Positions 1 to 10,800 are shown, counted from the first letter of the stretch. The stretch is DNA of 64,000 nucleotides from Dipteris shenzhenensis (GCA_047967505.1 CM106540.1), one strand, 5' to 3'. Notes: a model not told the origin generated them from the letters alone. Made by a program: numbers and translations.

Positions 1-279
1 TGCTTCCAAGACTTGAAAACTCAAATCCCTATTAAAACTATCATCTTTAAGCAGTGATCTAGAACATTGATTTCTAGCATGATGCATTGTGCCCAAAGCA
101 TGTTCAGGAGTCCCATAAACTGCTTCATGATTCATGGATGATGAACTTGAGAGTAAATTCTCTGGTGTACTTGATGTTGTAAACATGTTTATATTAGTGC
201 CCAATGATGTAGAAGGTAATAAGAAAGATGTCATTTTTGTATTTTTCTCTAGAGCTTGAACTTTCTTCTTTCTTTCCAT
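1..279 (-). CDS. Partial reading frame of unknown function, runs off the left edge
   Basis: An ATG at 279 (complement) opens 93 codons without a stop up to the first base of the window, so the C-terminal part lies outside. The start is basic (MERKKKVQALEKNTK), followed by a Ser/Thr-rich stretch with five consecutive serines near residues 44-48 and a His-rich patch near 65-68. No domain is recognised. It could be a first exon or the 5' part of a mobile-element gene. The absence of any stop over 279 bases in AT-rich DNA supports coding, but no homology can be offered. Confidence 0.4.
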   Translation of the reverse strand, partial: MERKKKVQALEKNTKMTSFLLPSTSLGTNINMFTTSSTPENLLSSSSSMNHEAVYGTPEHALGTMHHARNQCSRSLLKDDSFNRDLSFQVLEA

Positions 280-535
280 TGTAAGTACTTGTTTAAAAAA
301 TTATGTCTTTATTAGTTGAGCATAAAATAGAACATAATTTATTTTCTCTAAACACATGCTGAAAAAATAGCATAATAATTCTTATCCTTATAAAATTATG
401 TGCACTTCAAGTGCGGTGCAAATCAAGTATAACACATCTTCCAAGAGAAGAAATACTTTAATTTATTTTCATACAAATCTACTATATGAATACAAAATGA
501 ATAGAAGTCCACCACATGAATACAACAACAAGATA
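280..535. other. AT-rich spacer
   Basis: No convincing gene, RNA or element is seen between the unknown frame on the left and the duplicated segment at 536. Short frames here have no recognisable composition. Confidence 0.4.
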
Positions 536-703
536 TTGCTAGCTTCAAAGCAACATTCATCTCATCAAGGGGCCGCATTGCTAGACTTGCATTACATCCA
601 AAGCAACATTCAAAGGTAGACTGAGTATATTTTCTATGTTGCTAGCTTCAAAGCAACATTCATCTCATCAAGGCGCCGCATTGCTAGACTTGCATTACAT
701 CCA
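536..703. repeat. 65-bp direct repeat, two copies (536-600 and 639-703)
   Basis: The segment starting TTGCTAGCTTCAAAGCAACA occurs at 536 and again at 639 with one visible mismatch (GGGGCC versus GGCGCC), a period of about 103 bp. The right copy forms the 3' end of the kinase-like frame on the complementary strand, so the left copy is a partial duplication of that gene end. Confidence 0.85.
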
Positions 704-1085
704 AATGTTGATAGGATACTATAGGTATCCATAAGTGCTATTCTCTCTATAGAGTTCTCAGTCATCATCTTTTCAAAGGCATGTTTTTTAATACACTTTA
801 ATAGTGCACTATCAGGCATGTGGCGAGACTGTTCAAAATACCCAACTGCATCTTCCCAAAACTGTATAATCTCTGTAATTATCCATCCTAATGCATATAT
901 GTCTGACTGAGGGCTATACACACCTCTCCTAGAAAAACACTGAAGCTCAGGTGCAAACCACTTTTTTCATGCATGCTCTTGCTCTTTTTTTGGATCTGAG
1001 TCAAGGAGATCAACTGCTAGAACATGGAAATGTTGAAACCGTTGGCATAAAGTCTCACTTGCATATTTCTCATCCAAATAGCTCC
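634..1085 (-). pseudogene. Protein-kinase-like C-lobe fragment
   Basis: Read on the complement, one frame gives KKWFAPEL followed 15 residues later by SDIYALGWIITEII. These match kinase subdomain VIII (the APE motif of the activation segment) and subdomain IX (the conserved Asp of the F helix, SDVYSFG in plant kinases). About 40 upstream residues stay in frame but are separated from KKWFAPEL by a TGA stop. The glycine loop, catalytic HRD and DFG motifs are not visible, so this is at best the C-lobe of a broken kinase or a kinase fragment captured by repeats. The frame closes with LDEMNVALKLAT. Family assignment is by motif only. Confidence 0.45.
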
Positions 1086-1515
1086 TTGCTTGCTTAATAT
1101 TTTGGTTGCTTGCTCATCCAAATAGCTCCTTCCCTCCCTGCATGGTGTGGTCTTTTCCTTTCTTCACGATGACTGTTGTTTTTTCACTCGATTGATTTTC
1201 TTCTTAGTTGCATGATCTTGGGCTAGTTCCTTACGTTCACGCATCCTCTTCTACTTGATCATTGGTCTCGTTGAGCAGATTCTCCTCTTTACTTAACTTT
1301 GGAGCTATAGTTGCCCTTCTTTAATTCACGCACGTTGCTAACTTTGATCTTCTTGCAGCTTTCTTGGAGCTCTTTCTTTGCATCATTTTGCACATTATTG
1401 CACTTCATGCTTATTTTATGTTGTTACTTTCGTTCTCCTTTTGCTCACTACTCTGTACGCCATTTGAGCTTCCTTGTGCGTCATCATCTACCTCTTTGGC
1501 TAGAAGGAGAGGAGC
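1086..1515. other. Spacer between kinase-like and P450 fragments
   Basis: Contains imperfect duplicated pieces (CTCATCCAAATAGCTCCTT occurs twice near 1070 and 1115) and no supported gene. The open frame beginning at 1311 becomes P450-like only from about 1516. Confidence 0.4.
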
Positions 1516-2033
1516 TCCAAAAGATGTACACACTACAACTCCTCACCGTGAAGAAAATACAAATGTTTGAGCACGCTCAAAGCGAAGAGATATCTTATAC
1601 GCTATGAAACTTTGAGCAGAGAACCAACAAGGGATATTATGTCATGGAGATGAATAAACTTGCATTCAATATGGTTGGAAACATCTTGGCGCACATTTTG
1701 TTTAGTAAGCAAGCCTTCGGGTCTTATGCAGAAGCTTCCATCTTCAAGGATATGCTTCTAGAAATAAGCGTCTTGTCTGGAGCTCCATTGATTGGGGATG
1801 TCATTCCATATCTCCATTGGCTAGATGTGCCAAGATATAAGAAATGAATGGATAATCTAGCTCAAAGGCTTGATGCATTTTTTGGAAGATTACTTGTTGA
1901 GTGCAAGAGCGAGAAGAAAGGGCTAAGCAATGACTCCCTCCCAGCCAACTCCCAGCCAACCTCACAAATCTCTGAGAAAGACACGTCGAAGCAATATAAA
2001 GGCACTCTTGGAGAGTGGTACACAAACTTTTGA
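1516..2033 (+). pseudogene. Cytochrome P450 fragment (A-type, CYP71 clan)
   Basis: A single frame reads LQKMYTLQLLTVKKIQMFEH and EEISYTL, then an in-frame TGA (1605-1607), then NMVGNILAHILFSKQAFGSY, FKDMLLEISVLSGAPLIGDV and IPYLHWLDVPRYKK, then TGA (1845-1847), then MDNLAQRLDAFFGRLL. This series follows the N-terminal third of plant A-type P450s, from the C helix (usually WR..RK.C...LLS..RV) to the GD.IPWL.W.D segment and the FG region. The oxygen-binding, ExxR and heme-binding regions are absent. Neighbouring DNA is GA microsatellite and spacer. It is a dead fragment, not an expressed enzyme. The exact CYP family is not determinable; gymnosperm CYP750-like proteins look similar. Confidence 0.8.
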
Positions 2034-2100
2034 TGCAGAATGATCATGAGAGTTGCACTGAGAGATAGAGAGGTAGAGCTAATAGACAGAGAGACAGAAC

Positions 2101-2151
<51 letters not shown>
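2101..2151. repeat. (GA)n microsatellite
   Basis: About 50 bases of almost pure GA dinucleotides. The serine/leucine-rich frames on the complement are artefacts of this tract. Confidence 0.95.
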
Positions 2152-2153
<2 letters not shown>

Positions 2154-3282
2154 GATAATCAAGCACAACGAGTGAGAGAGACATTGTGGAATCATCCATG
2201 GAGAGGGGGATGAGTGGAAGACGATGGGAACAAGCAAGGTAAGGCTGGCCAAGTAGACAGAGAGAGCCTGAGAGGAAGATGCCAAGGAGGTGGGAGGAGA
2301 GGGATAAGGGAGAGTGAATATTGAGTGAGGTTAACGGGTGGCGAGGATAGTGATTGGATTTAGCCAATGAGAGGAGGATTAGGGGGATAGAGAAGGGCAG
2401 GATTAAGAAAATAAATACCCCTAAGCTCATCCTCCCTCCCCAAACAACAATAAGAGAGCTCCCACGACCTCGAGAGAGTTCACCGGAGGAGATGCCAATG
2501 CAAGGGTATTCCCCCATGTCTGGACCTTAGATGATTTCCCTACTTCACACTCAGGTGTTAGGGCTATAGTCTTGGTTGATTGCATGCTACCCCTTGCCTC
2601 CTCATGGGAGCTATAACTCTTTCGTTCCTCTATTTTTTTGGCGTTTAGTGACTCTCGCAAGTTGCTTCTCTTCCATTCCTCTCTTCTTGATTTTGAATTT
2701 TGCCTTGTCATTCCTATAGGTGATGTATTCGAATTTAATGTGTACTACATTCCCATTGAGTTCCAGATCATTCTTGCATGCACATTTGGTTTGGTAGCAT
2801 ATGTTATCATTCTATTACCTTGTCTCACTTTTCTGGTGAGTTTTTCATTGTCTATACTTTAATTGTTTTAGATAACCATGCAAGCTAGTTGCTAGGTGGT
2901 GTGCGAGGGAAGTAGACACAGGTTGTGAGATGGAAATTTTAAAAATCTTGGCAAGTTACCCAAAAGAAGTTGTAGGGGGTGCATACAATCCCTATAGAGT
3001 ATTTAAAAGGAGGAAAATAACAAAGAAAGTTACAATTACAATTCTAATAGAGGAACAAACAACATATTTAAGGTCTTTGTGTCATGGAAAAGCAAGCCAT
3101 GGAGGCTAGAATGTGAAGCCATTAGAGTGACAACAATGGAAAGTGATCTCAAAATTGTTTGGAAGCATTCCAACAAGCAATTGCAAATTATTTGAAATTG
3201 TTATCATCTTGGAGAAGGATTCTAAGAAGCAATTGTAGGCATGGATATTTTGTTGAGGATGCACAATGTAGTATGTTGAATG
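2152..3282. other. No recognisable gene
   Basis: Unique-looking AT-rich sequence with purine-rich stretches up to about 2500. No protein family, RNA gene or element terminus was recognised on either strand. Confidence 0.4.
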
Positions 3283-3825
3283 ACATCCAGTACATAACTT
3301 TCATGGCTCTCTTATGCCAGCCTTTAAATGCCTACAACTCATGTTGATTGGGAACATTAGGAATAACTTGTTCTTGTTAAGCTCCAGTAATGAACTCCCA
3401 ATAGCCTTTTCCCTTAAGGAAATTCGTCATTCTAAACTTCCATGCTGGGAAGTTGTTCTTGTCAAGCTTTTTAGTGACTATCTATGAAAGAGCATTAGAT
3501 GCCATTATAGAACACTACAAAAATATTCTCATCGCAAAAAACACAACTTCTACCTCACAAGGGCAAATCTGCAAAACTGACGAAAGTGGTATTTGACCAC
3601 ACAGTCACTTCCTAGTGATGATTTTGCATCAACAGGCAATAAGAATGATTCTGTCACTCCCAATATCTCTACACATAGGCATACGATGCAATTTCTATGG
3701 CAACTTTTCACTAACCTGCAGAATAGTGGTCGCATAGCAAAAACAGGGCACATTTCTGAATGCTTGCGAAAAAACTTTGCCACCAAAATGGGCCCCGAAA
3801 TGGCCTCGAACCAAAAAAATAATCT
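3283..3825 (-). mobile_element. Second copy of the Copia-1 leader and gag start (truncated)
   Basis: This stretch is closely similar to 5592-6115. It holds the same untranslated leader and a gag start that reads (complement) ATG at about 3513, then an in-frame TAG and TKKLDKNNFPAWKFRMTNFL. It joins directly at about 3825 to the integrase of Copia-1, so the region is a chimera of two same-family pieces in the same orientation. Recombination or template switching between copies is a likely cause. Confidence 0.8.
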
Positions 3826-4640
3826 AGCAGGTCTTTTTCGTTGAGCATGGCATGAGATACCTCTCCAATATGCCTGTTTTTCCTTTCTACAAGTCCATTT
3901 TGCTGTGGGATATGATTGCATGAATATTGTTGCTTTATGCCATGCTCTTGCAGAAACCTTGCAAACTCATTTGAGAGGTACTCTCTCCCTCCATCTGACC
4001 TTAGGCATTTTATTTGTAGGCCTGTTTCTTTCTCAGCCATAGCTTTAAAAGCTTTGAAATTCCCAAACACTTCACTTTTCTTTTTCATAAAATACACCCA
4101 AACTTTTCTGTTGTAGTCATCAATAAAAGTGACAAAATAATGATAGCCTCCAATAGATGCTGCTTTAGTAGTCCACACATCAGAGTGGATTAATTCCAAT
4201 AGTCTCTTAGTCTCTTAAACATGTCTAGGGAATGGTTTCCTAGCCTGTTTTCCAAATTGACAGGCTTCACATACCTTATGCATTTCTGCAACCTTGCCTT
4301 CAATAATATTTTGGGCCTGCATTAATTTAAGTCATTGTACATTAACATGACCAATGCATTTATGCCAGATATCAATATTTGCAACTACACGGGTCCCATG
4401 TGCAAACATTGCTGCACTTAATTTAGGCATGTCCACATCCAACGTAAACATCCTGCCCTTCTTCTTCCCTTTTGGTATCAAGCAACCTTTATTTTTCATA
4501 TCCTCAACAAAGCATCCATGAGGATTAAATCTAACCTACAAGCCCTGCTCAACCATTTGACCAACAGAAACTAGGTTCTTAGTGATATTTGGGACATGAA
4601 ATACATCAGAGAGGTATTTCTTTTTCCCATCCTGCATAGA
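3826..4640 (-). pseudogene. Copia-1 integrase (N-terminal and catalytic core, truncated)
   Basis: The complement reads a protease/integrase linker containing GRMFTLDVDMPKL, then a zinc-binding region (WHKCIGHVN and CEACQFGK), then the core HSDVW (first Asp), CLRSDGGREYLSNEF (second Asp) and PQQNGLVERKNR (Glu). The frame ends within AMLNEKDLLDYF where homology stops at about 3825. Two TAG/TAA stops lie before the core. The catalytic triad is preserved but the domain lacks its C-terminal half. Confidence 0.88.
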
Positions 4641-4689
4641 CAAAGGAATTTTACCAATCTGCACAATAGGATATGAAGTATCATCATGA

Positions 4690-5110
4690 GTCTCCACAAA
4701 TCCTGGTCTTTTCATTTTCCTTGCATCCTACATCCATTCTGCATGACTTGTCATGTGGTTTGATGCACCTGAGTCAACATACCACACATCATTGCTTTCT
4801 TCTGCACTTGTCACAGAATTGGTCATGTGCTGCACCATAAACAAATGCTCATTTCTATCATCACCTTGTTTACTAGAGGATGCATAATTGGCTTGCTGCA
4901 ATTTTCCATTCATGATGTCATTCTACTTTTTGTAGCAGTCTTTAGCCATATGACCCATTTTACCACAGTAGTAGCATTCAACATTGCTGTTTGCAATTTA
5001 GCCTCTCTACCATCCACCACGACCTCTTTGGCTCCCCCTGCCTCTAAAGTTACCACCTCCTCCATAGGATTGGTTTTCTTGAATTTGCTGCATATTCTGA
5101 TTTTTGCCAT
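4690..5110 (-). pseudogene. Copia-1 zinc knuckle and aspartic protease start
   Basis: The complement gives a nucleocapsid knuckle remnant and then NDVWYVDSGASNHMTSHAEW. The VDSGASNHM core is the aspartic protease active site (DSG) of Ty1/Copia polyproteins. A TAG at the end of this stretch and frame changes around the knuckle interrupt the frame. The protease would process Gag-Pol. Confidence 0.85.
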
Positions 5111-5133
5111 GGCCTCCAGATCGGGCCTCCAGA

Positions 5134-5811
5134 TCAGCCTGCTCTACCTCTGCCTCTACCTCTTCCAGCATTTGAGTAGAAGACAGTTTCTTTTGAAGTT
5201 CCTCCTAAAGAAGATGCACCACCATTTCTCTGCTCTTTAGAAATTAGAAGAGCAATCAACTCCCCAAAATTAGGAAAATTCTCACGGACGGCAATGGATG
5301 TCTGGAACTGTGCATAATCCTTTCCTAGACCATTCAAGGTCAAAGAAGCTAAATCATCATCTTCCACTGGTGATCCAATGGAAGCAAGTGCATCTACAAT
5401 CTTCTTCACCTTCATGTGGTAGTCATTGATGCTCATATTTTCTCTTTGCACATTATGCATCTCCTACTTGATCTACATTTTCATGGCTTGCGTATTTGTG
5501 CTATACATTTTTGTCAAAGTATCCCATGTTTCCTTCGGAGTGCTTGCATCCTGAATATGCACAATCATAGAATCTAAAATACTGATAGATAGCCAGTACA
5601 TAACTTTCTTGGCTCTCTCATGCTAGCCTTTAAATGCCTACAACTCTTGTTGATTGGGAACATTAGGAATAACTTGTTCTTGTTCAGCTCCAGTAATGAA
5701 CTCCCAATAGCCTTTTCCCTTAAGGAAATTCGTCATTCTAAACTTCCATGCTGGGAAGTTGTTCTTGTCAAGCTTTTTAGTGACTATCTGTGAAAGAGCA
5801 TCGGACGCCAT
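5134..5811 (-). pseudogene. Copia-1 gag
   Basis: Starts MASDALSQIVTKKLD at 5811 and WKFRMTNFLKGKGYWEFITG follows, the UBN2-type gag beginning of plant Copia elements. A middle part with several stops still reads DASTPKETWDTLTKMY. An open part (5460-5134) has MSINDYHMKVKKIVDALASI, LTLNGLGKDYAQFQT and an RGRGRGR tail. The following CCHC knuckle is split by frameshifts. It would encode the capsid/nucleocapsid that packages element RNA; nonsense changes have inactivated it. Confidence 0.85.
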
Positions 5812-6308
5812 TACAGAACACTGCAAAAATATTTTGTCACTACAAAAAACACAACTTCTACCTCACAAGGGCAAATCTACAAAACTGACGAAAGTGGTAT
5901 TTGACCACACAGTCACTTCCTAGTGATGATTTTGCATCAACAGGCAATAAGAATGATTCTGTCACTCCCAATATCTCTGTGCATAGGCATACGATGCAAT
6001 TTCTATGGCAACTTTTCACTGACCTGCAGAACAGTGGTAGCATAGCAAAAATAGGGCACCTTTCTGAGTGCCTGCAAAAAAACTTTCACACCAAAATGGG
6101 CCCCGAAATGGCCTCGCCACCAAGCATATACTACCCTCTCGCCACACCGCGAAGGGCATCCCAATCTGAGATAGTGCACTCTTGCACTTTTCGGCTATGC
6201 TACCTGTAGAGATTTGCTTCCAAACTCAAAAAAGGAAAGCAATACTGATCCTCTTACCAAGACACCTCGAACTTGGTTTGCTTCCTTGAGCTCCTTACCA
6301 TGAACCGA

Positions 6309-6320
6309 GCTCTGATACCA
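6309..6320 (-). other. Primer-binding site, initiator-Met tRNA type
   Basis: The complement reads TGGTATCAGAGC directly after the LTR end. This is the classical plant Copia PBS complementary to the 3' end of tRNA-iMet. Confidence 0.92.
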
Positions 6321-6679
6321 TGTGAAGAAAGTGGAAGAGAAGTAAGGAGTCTCACTTGCAGCTTTCTCACATACACAAAGGGGAATACACACAAAGGTGG
6401 AGGCTAAAAATAGTTTTCCTCTTGTTAGTTGTGAAAGCCAAAAGAACTCTCTTTTTTTGTACAAAAGGAATAGATGAACCCTATATGTGGGTCTCAAACC
6501 AAACTTAGCTAACCTAGGTGGCATACTAACTAAGCCACTAACTAGAGTACATAAAGATAGCTGTCATCCAACTATTATTCATGGGCGGTGTACCAACCGC
6601 ATCTACAGCTAAAAAGTCGGTGACATAAATGCACAATAGTCACCCTGGCATATTACGAGTGGAGCTCGATATCTCAACA
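6321..6679 (-). repeat. Copia-1 5' LTR (359 bp)
   Basis: On the complement it begins TGTTGAGATATCGAGC and ends TTCACA, the TG...CA boundaries expected of an LTR, and is followed at once by the PBS. The Copia-3 3' LTR at 22530-22877 is a diverged copy of the same sequence, which confirms both edges. Confidence 0.9.
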
Positions 6680-7196
6680 TTACTTTCCCTATTGCAATCT
6701 CTAAGGGTGCATGATTTTGAACCATTTGTGAAGGTTCGGGGTCCATCCAGACACCTTATATGGAGGTTCGAGTGAGATAATCTTTGGAACAATGCAACAC
6801 AGTGATTATGACGAGATTTGTTTGTTAATGATGTAACTTTGAAGAGATAGTTAGTTTGTAGTTCATTTTGTATAGTTGTGATTTGTCTTATTTCATGGTT
6901 GGAAAACGTTGAAAAGTTTGTTTATTTTGTAAGAAATTCCATGAGAAATGAGTCTTTTTCACTCTTACTATCAATGGTTTTCTACAAAATATTGCTTGAA
7001 ATAGATTTCAAGATGTTTGGGCGCATATAATTTGTTTTGAAGAAAGAACCATCAACTTCATCAATTCTGGAACACATTTGGGACCACTGGGAGGGGCAAG
7101 TTTGATCACATTTTTCTTTCAAAGAATCTTGCTCCAAGAATCAGGTACTGTTCATTCATGTAGTTTTAGAATGTTTTTAGTTTTCAACTCACATTA
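6680..7196. repeat. Diverged tandem duplication, unit A
   Basis: From about 6738 (GGGTCCATCCAGACACC) to about 7170 (GGTACTGTTCATTCATGTAG), this unit is paralleled by unit B at 7197-7583, with recurring landmarks TGATGTAACTTTGAAGA, CACTCTTACTAT, AAATAGATTT and CAAGTTTGATCAC. The two units lie head-to-tail just upstream of the transposase-like gene copy 1. They may be a 5' untranslated or subterminal region of that element; no coding frame is seen. Confidence 0.75.
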
Positions 7197-7583
7197 GGGT
7201 CTATCAGAGCAACTTGCATGGAGATTTAGGTGAGAAAACCTTTAGAACAATGCAAGACAATGAAAATAATGAGATTTTATGATGCAACTTTGAAGAAGCA
7301 GTTAATTTGTATTTTGTTTTGATAATTTTGTTGTTTTCTTTTAATACATGATTTAAAGAGGAAGAAAGACTTTTTTGTTTTAAAAGATACACTCTTACTA
7401 TTGAGTTTTTTTTACAAAAGATGGTTAGAAATAGATTTGGAGTTGTTTGGAAGCATATAATTAGTATTGGAGAAAAATCCATCAATTTCAGTATCCTGGA
7501 TTACAAGAGGGATCATTGAGGAGGACAAGTTTGATCACGTTTTTCTTCAAAGGTCCCTGTGAGGTATTGTTCATTCACATAGT
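7197..7583. repeat. Diverged tandem duplication, unit B
   Basis: Begins GGGTCTATCAGAGCAACTT and ends GGTATTGTTCATTCACATAG, matching unit A with many substitutions and indels. The duplication is old judging by eye. Confidence 0.75.
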
Positions 7584-8298
7584 TTAACAGTGTTTGATGA
7601 TAAGTAAATGTTTTTTTGAATTTATAGATTTCAATCGTTAGATTTTGCATGCAATTGGGGTTTTCATTTTTACTTGATTTGATACTTTTCTAAAACATGT
7701 CATGGTTGTATATTATTTATTGATGTCAATGTTATATTATATTAGGTGGAAAGTACATGAAATCATGCAAGCTACTCGGAATTAAAAAAAGGTGGATATC
7801 CATTTTCAAATAGATGCAAAGAATGCACCATTTTCAAAGAGGAATGAATCCTCCTTAACAAGTGAAAGTGATTTAGTAGCTCTTCGAAATCAAGGAAAAG
7901 CACATATGGATTAATGGTTAGAAGGGAAAATATATCCAGTAGATCCACAAACTTGTCAGACTCCTCAATTCCATGGATTGACCAGCTTCATAAAGTTCCT
8001 ATGTAAGGGTGAGAATGGTTTGTTAGGATATTGTCGAAGGTTGATTGGTCATGGAGAAAGTAGCCTTCACAGCCAATATCAATCTTTGCTTACTGAAAGA
8101 GACAAAAGGATCGCAATGTTGGAGGCTTGGAATCAACATTTGGTATCATCTATGCAAGCTACAAGTGTTCAAATGTCTGCATATGATGGCATAGAGAAGA
8201 AAAATCAAGAGTTAAAGGTAAAGGTTCAAGCATTAAATGCTCAATTGGGAGAGAGCACTATAAATGCAATTCACTTACAGATGCAAAACACAGCTCTG

Positions 8299-8382
8299 AA
8301 AGATGAGATCAAGAAGTTAGAGAAAACATTATCATTCATGAAGGATGAGATCAAGAAGTTAGAGAAAACATTATCATTCATG
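8299..8382. repeat. 42-bp tandem duplication inside copy 1 exon 1
   Basis: Two adjacent 42-bp units with one visible mismatch encode a repeated 14-residue coiled-coil unit (DEIKKLEKTLSFMK). The in-frame length keeps the reading frame. Confidence 0.9.
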
Positions 8383-9168
8383 AAGGATACTCCAATGGGT
8401 CCAAGACTACGTAAGAGGAAATTGCATCCAATGGATGAAATATCCAAGAAAAGTGGTCATTGGAAGTGTCGAGTGAGAGCTTGTAGGAGTGTTTCAGAAC
8501 TCATGTCTATCCATGATGAACACTATGGTACTATGGGTGAAGTGTTTACAAAAAAAAAGTTGGAGTCTGTTATACAACATCCAAAATTCAAAAGTCTAAA
8601 ATCAAAGATAACATATGAGTCAATGAACAAAGTTGTGGAGCATTTCAATGCAACTAGTGCACAGGGAGTTTGTGATACTGCAAGGATAAGTACAAGGGCA
8701 TATCGACTCATATTTAAGAGCTTAAAAACAACATGTCTTTCTGTGGGAGCAAAAGTTAAAGCCCGGCTTCCTAAACTGACTAATGTTGATAAGGCCAGGC
8801 ATGCACTTAATTTGGGCATACTTGATTTAGTCGGTGAGCCACAACATGTATGTAGTATACTAACTTTGAAAACAAAGGCTAGAGAGACTAAAGAATTAGA
8901 ATTGATAGTCAATAATAACTTTGTGATGGATGTTCGAAGATTTCTGCAAGTCATGGTGAAGTTTTATGATATGCCTATGGAAGAATGCAATGGTACTCTG
9001 AAGATTGTACTAAAGCTTGATGAAAGTGAGGTGGTCAAAGGTCAAAAATTGGAAAGAGTTAGTTTGACAATGATGAATAGAATACTAGAACTTGAAGTTG
9101 AGCTTGATGATGCAAGACAGTTCAATGTGCAATCAGAACAAGAGATTTGGTGGTTGGCTACCTTTGAG

Positions 9169-9251
9169 GTGTGATGGAAATTTGTATTTTAATGCAATAA
9201 TGCAAAAAGACTTAGAATATTTTGAAATAACATGTGAGTTCTTTTTAGCAG
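9169..9251 (+). other. Intron 1 of copy 1 (83 bp)
   Basis: GTGTGATGG at the donor and TTTTTAGCAG at the acceptor, phase 0, T-rich before the acceptor. Removing it places VPKE after WWLATFE, as in the intronless copy 2 (AAFELPKETH), and the same position carries a 91-bp intron in copy 3. Confidence 0.8.
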
Positions 9252-10135
9252 GTGCCGAAAGAGTACATTCAATTTTGAAGTGTTTTTTTGACCAAATTGA
9301 TATCCCAAGTGTGATCAAAGGTCATAACAATGGTGAGCTACTTGAAGTTGAGGGATATGGATCCTACCGTGTAGAATGGCATCTAGTTGCTGACCTCAAG
9401 ACTATTAAATGTATGTTTAATGTGGCACATGGAGCAAATACAAGCCATCCTTGTCCACTGTGCATGCAAATGAGAGTACCTGCAAAGGGTGGTAAAAAGA
9501 ATCAAAAGCAATGGGCCTCTGAACTTGCAGAGATAGATCAAACTAAGGCATCAGATAGGGATGCTCCAAGGAAAGATCCAACATGGAGCCCAATTCTTGA
9601 AATTTCTCTTGAGCGAGTACACATTTGTGCGCTTCATGCTATTGTGAGCATAATCAAAAAGTTGATGCATCTATACATCATTGATGCATATAACTTGAAG
9701 CCCCAACAAGAGAGTGAGAGGATGATTGCAAGAATTGAAAAGGTTCTTTTAGATATGGGACTACACTTTGGGCAAGTAAAGATTACAAAAGATGAGAAAA
9801 GATCTAGAAAAATAGGCAATGTTCCTTGTAAGCCAAGCTTTGGTGGTGTCAAGTCTTTAAAATTCCTTTCTACAAAGAAGAAGAATGACAAGCTCAAACG
9901 TGCTAATGAGTTTGATGTATGGAGAAAGTTACACAATGCCTATTGTGAACGAGGGGGGAAGGGACAAAAAAGACTAGAAAAGGCACGAGTGTGGTTAGCT
10001 CTTGATAGCTTAGTACCTTTACTACAAAAGAAAAGATTCGAAGAAGATGATGCACAGTGTTTCATCAATGCTATGAATGACTTTAGCCGGAATATGGAGA
10101 TAGCTTGGGGAAAAAATCATTTCACACAGTACATG

Positions 10136-10211
10136 GTAATCTCTAACTTGGACATTGAGATGTGCATATTGAATGGTCCTATATTTACTGATTTGTTTTT
10201 CTATTTGGAAG
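10136..10211 (+). other. Intron 2 of copy 1 (76 bp)
   Basis: Donor GTAATCTC follows HFTQYM and acceptor GGAAG precedes HILYAHAPYMAW. Both flanks are in one phase. A GT donor follows THYM in copies 2 and 3 as well, so the intron position is shared by all three. Confidence 0.8.
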
Positions 10212-10583
10212 CACATATTATATGCTCATGCACCATACATGGCATGGAATTATGGAAGCATCGGAGTGTGGTTCACTCAGGGCATGGAAATATTGCATTG
10301 GCAAGCACGTTGTGCATATAATAGAGCGACCCATGGTAGAACTAAGTCAAGCCCAATGGTTCAATTGGTTCAATGGTGGTACAGGTGTATCAAAATAAGA
10401 GCAGCTGCAACACTAGCATTCAAAGAGTCCTTAGTGTCCCATGCAGTGCAAGATGTTAAGACGGAATGTTGTGAAGAAGAATATACAACTCGTCGAATGC
10501 AAGATAGAATCATGCAAGTTGGCATGCAACCCATCATAAACAAGGGTACATATGGGTGGAGACAGATGAAAATGATGGTGTAG

Positions 10584-10800
10584 ACTCTTCCAATGTGGAT
10601 GCCCATGCATAAGTTTCAGAATTTATTTGTAATTTTAGTTATGTGATTTGCAATAAGGCCAACGTATAATGAACATGAGTTCTAGTATAAATGAGAAATT
10701 TTGTGTTATGGGATGTTAATTATAAGTATTTAGCTCAAGGTCGCACTAATTTTACTTTAAGGGTTTTTATTGAAACAAGTATTTTTAAAAATTAGCGTTT
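10584..10800. other. 3' flank of copy 1
   Basis: AT-rich sequence without a gene. No clear polyadenylation cluster or inverted terminal repeat paired with the upstream region was found. Confidence 0.4.

Larger units (their letters stand above)
3826..6679 (-). mobile_element. Copia-1: 5' half of a Ty1/Copia retrotransposon
   Basis: In transcription order on the complement: 5' LTR (6679-6321), PBS (6320-6309), leader, gag from ATG at 5811, zinc knuckle, protease and integrase, then an abrupt end near 3825 inside integrase. RT, RNase H and the 3' LTR are missing. Internal stops and frameshifts make it non-functional. Its LTR and integrase match those of Copia-3 (22530-25531), so both belong to one family and together cover the whole element. 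Confidence 0.9.
7978..10583 (+). pseudogene. Copy 1 of a transposase-like gene family (three exons, D-D-E-like core with zinc motif)
   Basis: Exons: at or before 7978 to 9168, 9252-10135 and 10212-10583, about 815 codons. Exon 1 has a predicted coiled coil (LTERDKRIAMLEAWNQHLV onward), a basic segment (RLRKRKLHP) and an HTH-like stretch (ISTRAYRLIFKSL). It ends KIVLKLDESEVVKGQKLERV ... WWLATFE, with an acidic cluster at Asp348. Exon 2 has DQIDIPSVIKG, VEWHLVADLKTIKCMFN and HPCPLCMQM (C-x2-C), then LERVHICALHA. Exon 3 has WFTQGMEILHW. A D ... DxK ... CxxC ... H ... QGME order resembles RNase-H-fold transposase-like proteins; this is inference, no search was made. Exon 2 is out of frame by one base near 9263, where copy 2 reads PKETH, so the gene is broken. 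No ATG is clear: the frame is open upstream to a TAA near 7911. No TIRs were found. Confidence 0.75.

Noticed and set aside
3593-3844. Plus-strand frame shared by 3593-3844 and 5901-6209
   Set aside because: It is antisense to the duplicated Copia-1 leader; similarity reflects the duplication, not a gene.
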